DNA of 64,000 nt from contig CP136069.1 in assembly GCA_032622095.1 (NCBI GenBank), positions 16,600,450-16,664,449 of the forward strand. Direction: 5' to 3'. This stretch comes from Siphonodentalium dalli (taxonomy: Eukaryota; Mollusca; Scaphopoda; Gadilida; Siphonodentaliidae). Position numbers and translations under genes: made by a program. This document shows positions 40,301-49,300 of this stretch, in pieces (positions within the stretch are counted from its first letter, which is position 1; every line of letters starts with the position of its first letter). Under the pieces are notes generated by a model. It was not told the origin of the DNA and did no database searches. It worked only from the letters and a program-made list of their open reading frames with translations.

Positions 40301-43300
40301 AATACGTTGTACGTCTAGTAGAATGAACCATAAATATATAGTTCACTGTTCACCATTTCGAACTGGACACCTGATCAGAGGTGCTGCAATGATCCGGTAT
40401 CGATAATTTGCAGTAATTGTCCTAACACTTTAATTACAGTGTTACCTTTTTTGTTTGTTTTTCACGTACCGATATGTTCAAAACACACCGTCCTTACATG
40501 TCCATGTACCGATATCAGTTTCCGATTTCGTACCTGTTCGTGACAATTTCTAGTACGTTATTTTGGGGTAGAACCGAGTTCCTGAGTATTTGCCACATAG
40601 TCTCGGTCGCATTAAATCTTTCGCTCTCTCGGTATCAGCCTGGCAGCCTTTCTGGAAGATCGGATCTGCCTAAATTTATCATTCCCTAATTACTCAAACG
40701 CGTCAGTGTCATAATTCCGATAAACAGCCCTCATAATTGGCTACGGCAATCGGCAATGCCGAAGCCATTTGCTGAAGCAAGCTGGGCAACAATAAAGGGT
40801 TGCCTTAGCAGATTGCCGAAGCCAAACCATCTGAATTAAAAGGGCTGCGATAAGTCACTTGTTCATGTGTACCTATTGGGAAATATTTTCCGACTACGGA
40901 TGGCCTGATTCTTCTGATACCGTAATAAACCGGAACAACCATACCTGTATCTTGTATATATTGGTTCCAGAAAAGAACGAACACACTGAATGTCTCAACA
41001 GAGGGTTACAATCCGGAAATACATTCGCTTTCTCGGGGTTATCTCTTGACACTGATGTTGTATCACAATTATGTTTCCGAAGGCGACCGATTCAGTTACA
41101 TCTTCTCCAATATTATCCCCTTACCACAAGCATCCCTCTGTATCAGATCGGGGCTCGAATTCTGGTGAGAACCGGAATCTTGATTCTTAGTTTGATTTTC
41201 GTGAAAGCAATTGTTTCACTTTCGGAAGTATATTTGATTTGCATAAACCTTCTGGGTTTTATGGCCTGCATGTCACAATTGTTGTCCAGGCCTCTCTCCG
41301 ACTTTACATTTAACAACATTTATCGGGTACCGCTCTTTTGGTCCTGGTAACAAGAATCTTATCACTAACCGCTCCATCTCGGACTTGGCGATGGGGTTGT
41401 TATATGGGTCAACTAATTAGTCAAAACCACCAGTGACCAGTGGAGAAATGTCAACATATCACTGACTAGAAATGACGGCAGACTTGAGCAGGTTCCTACT
41501 TTTATTATCTCAACGTTTATTTGTCAAGTGACATAAGTTCGTTCTACTTCACTAGACACCTAGCAGTCCGTCAGTCACCCAGAATATCCACCAGCCGGGT
41601 GGGACGGAATGTGTATGGTTGTGTCGTCTGCCTATACCGTACAACTTTAGAATCTGAAATTAAGACACAACTGTCTTCTAATCTCAGCTCATGTAGCAGG
41701 GAACGTCTTCACTACCTGGTAGAAGATTACTTTAGTCATCTGATATCTTTATTGTCCCACTGATGGGAATTCGATCAGGTAGTCTCGGCGATCTTTCAAC
41801 TTTGAAAGATTCCCGGGATCGTTCTGCCTATCATTGATGAACGGAAAATGAGCACATAATTGTTCGTGGAAATCACTACCTCAACTTGAGTGGTTGTTAT
41901 CCTCAATCTATCGATAGGACAATCTGATGGCATATGCATATTCACCAATACAGTTGAGACCACAGGTCTCACTTATATTCCATGGACAAATTGCACAATA
42001 ATAGTGCTTGCTCCCAGTTGACTTCGTCAGTATTGACATACCCAACTTTTTCAACTTATGATTTCACCGATCTATCATCTCAGTACTGAATTTTACCAGG
42101 TCTGTTATCTCAGAATCAGAACTGGGTGTTGCGACCATCTCAGCCAACAACTTTCAAATAAATTCTTTCAAATGCATATCACAACCTGATCATGGTATCA
42201 TGGCTCTCACAGAAATTACAACTGCAGCTACACAATTCAATCAACATATTGATCCAAAACTTAACTTTGGAGCGTCGTGGGTAGGCTGTTCTGATTCCCT
42301 ACCTCATATCAATTTTGGCAGGTTTGAAATACTCACATTTGTGAGTTCTTGGTTCATGACGTCATCGAGTTTTGCCTTACTTTGAGTGACATACATGTAA
42401 CATATACCGGAGGTCTCCCGGTGCACACAGTCTTAATCCACTTGTTAAAATGGGGTTTCCGTAGGCGTCCTCCTACAATCATTGTTACCAGCATAGCTGT
42501 TATTTATCGTTTACGAAATTCATTTACCCATATCAACGTTAGTTGTGCCGTTGGGGGCTGCATCATTGACCTTATTGCCATAGGAAACTTGTGGCTTCAT
42601 AGTCATCGCCTCGTTTCGCCGCTACCGTGATTTACAGGCAAACTTCAGGGCAATCCTGAATCGAGGTATCAACTTCATCAACATAATTTCACTGAACTGA
42701 AGCGTTCTTTATTCCGAAGACTATATTCTGAACACATCTTGCTCAACGTCGACCTGTTCGTTCTTGTCGGGAGGCAACTAAGTGTCATTTGTCTCGATCA
42801 CGCTATGTTGGCATCAGTTTTTAATCATGTTCAGTTACAACTTTTCAGGGCTGTCCCTAGTCCAGCCTTTTTACATATGGTTTGTTGTCTGTCTCCAGCT
42901 CTATTTTGAAGAGACTCACCACGCCATCCGGTATCTGTGATAAAATGATATTCTCCATCTAGTGTACCTTATTTAGGTCATACTCTTCAACAGGCTCTCG
43001 ATGCTTGTCAAGTGATTCTACTTGTCCAGTTTAATTATAGCCACACGAAATTCACTGGGTCCTTTCAGGCTTACCAGTATTGACTTTCGGATGATTTTAT
43101 TTGATTATTCTGGTCACATTCATCTGCATGTTGACTGCGCAATGTTACAGCTGATCATATACCGGTACCGGTACCTGTTTATATCTTGCGTATAGTTATA
43201 TACATGTACACCTACCGGTACATGTCTAATCCATGTCTAGTCTATCGGTTTATATATTCTTCTGTAAGGTATCATTCTGATATATGTACCTTGCATTGTT

Positions 43301-46300
43301 AGGAGACGTTTGGTGTTTTGTCTCCTAACCAATATTAACGTTTAATACATCATGTACTCTCTTTCGGCGGGTTAACACAAATGGTTATCCCAAGAGATAT
43401 TGTAGATGCGTTCTTCATATTATACATATGTAAGGGTCTCTATGGGAATTATAGTGAACATACATCAAGAATCAGTGGTAGTCACTGGTGCTATTAGTGG
43501 GAAAAATCACTAATAGTGAGTGTATTTGATGCATGTTTGATTAAGCCCACCTCCAGATAAGTAGAGTGTTTATTGCTACGAAATCTGGTAGAATCCTAAT
43601 GGTATCTGGTTTGAATAAGTCGTTACGAAATAAAAATGAAAATTTGATTATCAAATTGTAGTTTTATGAGTAACAAAGACTTATTCAAACCAGATACCAG
43701 CCCACCCTTCCTCCCCGCCGATTGTTATACTTTGTTATGAACTTAATATAACTCGGTGTTTTCACCATCGTTTGACGTTTTGACGCCAATTGAAGATGGT
43801 ATGTCTCGTGGAATCTCACGAGAGTTAGAATCTAGAAGTTTCGTTGCGCATGCGCATAACGAAAAGGTGCTTCTATTTATATATTGCGATTTAAAGGGAC
43901 ACGCTGGATTGGAATCCTAATGGTATCTGGTTTGAATAAGTCTTTGTTACTCATAAAACTACAATTTGATAATCAAATTTTCATTTTTCTTCGATAGTGG
44001 GGGTATAATTTAGTGATGTACCGATTATCGGTATCGGCTATCGGATCGGGCCGATATATGTGTTATCGGCAAGATATCGGTATCGGCAAAATTTAGTCTC
44101 CCGACCGATATCATCAACCGATACATGTTGCGTCCTCCATGAACGTTTTGACACCAATTCCTACTTTAATATTAAATAAATGACGGGAATTTCCAGAACA
44201 AAATGTGACTATTTTACGCACGGGTCAGCCCCCCATCACATACGGTGATATGTCTGTTGGTACACTCATGACCCAAATAAACATTTCAATAGGTACCGTA
44301 GTTCCGTACGCATAATAATTAAAAGTTAAAACATAAACTGTATTCAATTAAAGTGACTTGCGAGTGCCGAGTAGCACATGTTGAAAGCGAATAACTGACA
44401 CCCCTGGCATTAGCGTGAGAATGGAATCTTCCTATCACTGAATCAGACAGATGTATCATTTAGTGATGTATTCATGGGGTGTGGAATTAATTCCGCGCCA
44501 CGTGCGACAGTAAGTTGTCACATTATTATTATCTTCCCAAGGTGGGTGCCGGGCGGCAAGATCAAACATTTATTTGCTTGCATTTGATGTCATCGAGTAG
44601 GAATCACTAATAAGCCACGTGTTGACAGATGACACAGTAAACTAAAAATCTCAGTGTTTATAAATAGACGAGTCACACTGGTAGACGATGACTGAAGATG
44701 GAGGAGGTGACTAACTTGTTTGATGGAACTATCCGAACCAATCAGAGTGCTCTATGGGCGGGATTTGTATCTGCTGTCATGGGCAGAGAAAATGTCAACA
44801 ATTTATGCGGGGCATTGAACGTGCTATTAAACGCAAGTTCAACTTCTGAAAAAGATTGAGTTTGGCAAATTGAAATTGAGTCATTGACTCAAATGGATTA
44901 TGGGCTGATTCCGTAAGGCACAGTAACGGAATCAAACAAATATTGAGGAAATCTTTTGAATGCAACGAAATATTAAATCGTTTTGCCAGTGTTTTTGGGG
45001 AACGTAAACTAATCTTTTTTTGCGACCAGGTTATCAGTTCTTTGCCGACAATACTTTGCAATTTAAAAGACAAATTGATATGGAAATTTGTTCTGTTTCT
45101 TCCAAACTTTGTTCACATACAAGACTTATCGGTATCTGTATCGGATCGGCCGATAATTCCATGGAAAATATCGGCTATCGGCTTTTACCGATAACCCCCG
45201 TATCGTTACATCACTAGTATAATTATATAATTACATTCAGTGTGTTGGATAAATATCAAGATGTTTACAGTATTATTTCCCAAATAAATAGGTGTGTATG
45301 CAGGGAAATGCGCAACGCAATAGAACGCCATTGCATCAGTCATCAGTATACGCCATGTACGATGAATTTTCCGTACAATGTTATGTTTGAAAGTTTTGAT
45401 ATCGGGTATCGACTAGTCGACGCAACGCGACTTTTGGGCCTCGACTAGTCGACTCTGAAATTCACTAATCGTTTCAACACTACTTACAAGAACAAAATCA
45501 TCATTCAAATGATAAAATAGTCAGCCAATATGTCAACAAAAGTAACATGTGATTTCGGCCATATTTACTCTGAATAAGTAACAAACCAAGCCTTGATTGA
45601 GGTCCCCAGAGGGTGAATTTGGTGATACTAGCCTGCTGTGTGGGAGAGCATCACTAAATTAACCCTCTGAGGACCTCATTCTGCAAATAACAAACACACT
45701 ATAATCAGGCTTGTATCAAACCTGATGACGTCATCCATTTTTGTGATGGGAGCAAATTACTTTTGAAATTTTGATTAACAAATAACCTCACATGATGAGA
45801 TAGCATTGTTCTAAAATCATACCAAATTCATACCAAATTGCATAGCTTTATCCAAATTTGGATAGCAAATTGTGACGCGATGCCAGTTAATTTGCTCCCT
45901 GTTTTTGTGTCACGATCACAGTAATGGTCAAGTAACCGTACGAACCTGATGACATCGTCCATTTTCATGCCGCGATCACAGTAATGGTTGAGTAACTGTA
46001 CTAATAACAAACCTGATGACGTCGTCCATTTTCGTACCGCGATCACAGTAATGGTCCAGTAACTGTACTAATTGCTTCTGTAGATCTGGCTTTCCCTGGA
46101 CGTAGTTTTCCACCATATTAACCTTGTCTTGCAGTATCAAAGGAACCAATATCTACCAAATTATAAAGTGTGTATCAAAGGAACCAATATCTACCAAATT
46201 ATAAAGTGTGTACAGTAATGCCCTAAATAATCGACTCCTGAACCACAGCAGAATTATGGGTAATTTTTCAGGATTTAGTCGGAAATATGGCTTGTTGCCA

Positions 46301-49300
46301 TTCATCGGAAAGATCTCACTGAGAGCATTATGATGAATGGCAAGAAGCTATATTTTCGACTAAATCCTGAAAAATTACCCCTACTTCTGCTATGGTTAGG
46401 AGTCGATTATTTAGGGAATTACTGTATTTTAGTCACAACAAACGGGTTAAACCTTTCTTTACTAAATGGATTCTCTATAAAAGTAGAGATTGGAATGGTC
46501 TATTAACCATTTAATGACGGGAGCTGTGCTGGTGCAGCATTTAAGATCCTGTGCCAGTGCATTCTCTTACATGTACTATATATGCGAGTCTCCCATAGCA
46601 AGTCTTTCGTGATGGGAGCTGCGCTGGTGCAGCATTTAAGATCCTGTGCCAGTGCATTCTCTTATATATCGAGTCTCCCATAGCGAGCCTTTAGTGATGG
46701 GAGCTGCGCTGTTGCACCATTTAAGATCTTGTGTCAGTGCATTCTCTTATAAGAAGCCTTCATTTTGGAGGCTACGTACAACATCAGAGGAAAAACAAGG
46801 AACAGAATTCTTCCAATAAATAGATAAATATATGGACAAACCTCATCGATTTTAAAGTGTTGCTGTAATTGTAACTTTGTAGCAAATTGGCAGGCCTGAA
46901 ACAAAAAAAAAGGAAAACAGTGTTAACCCTTTACCCAACAGAACGGCCCTGTGCCAATGCATTCTCTTATATGTATGCGAGTCGACCATAGGTCACCTCG
47001 CATATATAAGAGAATGCATTGGCTTAACACATATTAAAAATGATAAAATTGTCAAAGAATGTAGAAAAATATTATAAAAATTGTTAAAAAATGTAAGAAA
47101 AAATTATAAAATTGTTAAAGAATGTATAAAGAAAAAATGGAAAAAAGTGTTAAAAAAAGATTTTTTTTAGGCCAATGCATTCTCTTATATATGCGAGGCG
47201 ACCTATGGATTGGCACAGGGCATAACAATGTGGTCAATGGACCGGTTCCAATGATATCCATATTTGTATGGTGTTATTGAGACAGACCGAAGATATTTTA
47301 GGCTGTTGAAGCTTTATTTGGGCGTTTTTGGCCGTTTTGTTGGGTAAAGGGTTAAAGGTACTCATCCGATCAGATGAGACGGTCTCCATATCATCAAGTT
47401 ACAACAACATTTCTTCAAAATACACTTTAGTTATCAGAATTGATTAATTACAACGAAATAAAGCTAACCACTGTCAACTATGGTATAAAATTTCCGAAAA
47501 TGTGTTATTTATCAACATGTTGTTCAATAAAATATGACTACATTATCACTTCATTATAATGAAATTTGGCCATATTACCACTTGATTTTTATCCATCTTC
47601 ATCCGCAATTTGGTCCGAGAGCGTCTTCTCGTCAACTTTTTACCAGGCCACTAAAAAGTACTAGTACCCCCAAAGCCAAAGAAATAGTAATTTGCGAGCG
47701 TTACTTCGGATTATGCATCTTTAATGTGTTAGTAGTAGGCTAGTTCCTGGTACCTTGTATAAATGCCATTGACATAATTGACTTTCCAATTCACAAATTG
47801 ACATATTTTGGACTGAAAGTTACTTCAACTAGTGTGTTTTTTCATACATTCGTTGATTTGGAAATTAGAGCCCTATTCAAAAAGCAAATTAGTTAATAGT
47901 ATTTGTAAATTATTTTACTCAAACATCGAGGCGTCAGTGAGGTTCAAGCTGATAGTGGCCAAAGGCAAATAGACAATTTTTTCAAAGATAATTTTCTTTG
48001 GCCAAAATAATTCACACAACTTATCTTGATGTATAATGGATTGGTCGAAACAAAAATGAGTCACAATTCTATACAAAATTTATTAACCGATTGCAATAAA
48101 TTTGATTTGAGTAGAGCTTCAGCGAGGTTACTAAATTTTGAATATAATTGCGATAAATTTGATATCTTTTTTATCATATTAATTAACACATTTTAGCAAG
48201 GAAAAACGATCTTGAAACAGCTGCGGTTAAAAAAATTAATATTGTTTCCTTATCACAACCAAAGATGAAGTAAAGACACCTTAAAAAAATATAGTTCCAA
48301 TATAAATGTGTATTTTCATGCTGACAATTTTTTTTAACCCCCCCCCTACATGTTTACAGTTAACACTAAATAACCCAACACAAATCTAATGTAATAATTA
48401 TTTTCTAATTAACATAATTATTGTGCTAAACTCTTACTTCACTGTGCGTGACGATAATAAACGTGCCGGATTTGGATGCTAATTATGTGATAAAATAAGT
48501 GCTTGTAAGTGCATGTTATAGTATAATACAGTAATACCCTATTAAAGTGATCGACTCCCTAACCACAGCAGAATTATGGGTAACTTTTCAGGATTTAGTC
48601 GGAAATATGGCATGTTGCCATTCATCAGAAAGCTCTCGGGGAAAGCTTTCCGATGAATGGCAACAAGCCATATTTCCGACTAAATCCTGAAAAGTTACCC
48701 ATAATTCTGCTGTGGTTAAGGAGTCGATTACTTAGGGCATTACTGTAACGGTTTGGTAGCAACACATGAAGCAGATCTCTAAAGGATCTCTAATGAGTCA
48801 CAAATTCTTATACAAAATTTATTCAATTAAATTTGACTCGAGCCGATCTTTAGCGAGACTCATATCAAATTTAGTGGATGAGGTTAATACATTTTGTATA
48901 CAATTGCCATGAATTTGAGATCCTTTTTATCACATAAAATTGCATTTTAGCAAAGGAAAAATGATCTGGAAAAGGCTGGGGTTAAAGGTTAAACAAAATT
49001 AATATTGATTTCCTTATCAATGCTAAAGAGGAAGTAAAGACACCTTTCAAGAAGAAATATAGTTCCATTTTAATTGTGTCTTTTCTTGTTGACCAAATTG
49101 TTCAACTTCACTTATCACCCATGTTATCTCACAGTCAACACTAAACAACCCAACACAAATTGAATATCATAATTATATTATAATTAACATAATAATAACA
49201 TTGATCGATATCATTATGCTAAGCTCTTATGTCACTGCACGTGCCAATAATACACGTGTCTTAGTAAAATATATGAGATGGGTTTAGGGGCTAATTATGC

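Noticed and set aside
40859-41350. 163-codon plus-strand frame in the 5.1-kb element
   Set aside because: Hydrophobic composition but no recognised domain; the surrounding frames are broken and nothing supports translation. Kept only as a remark on the element.
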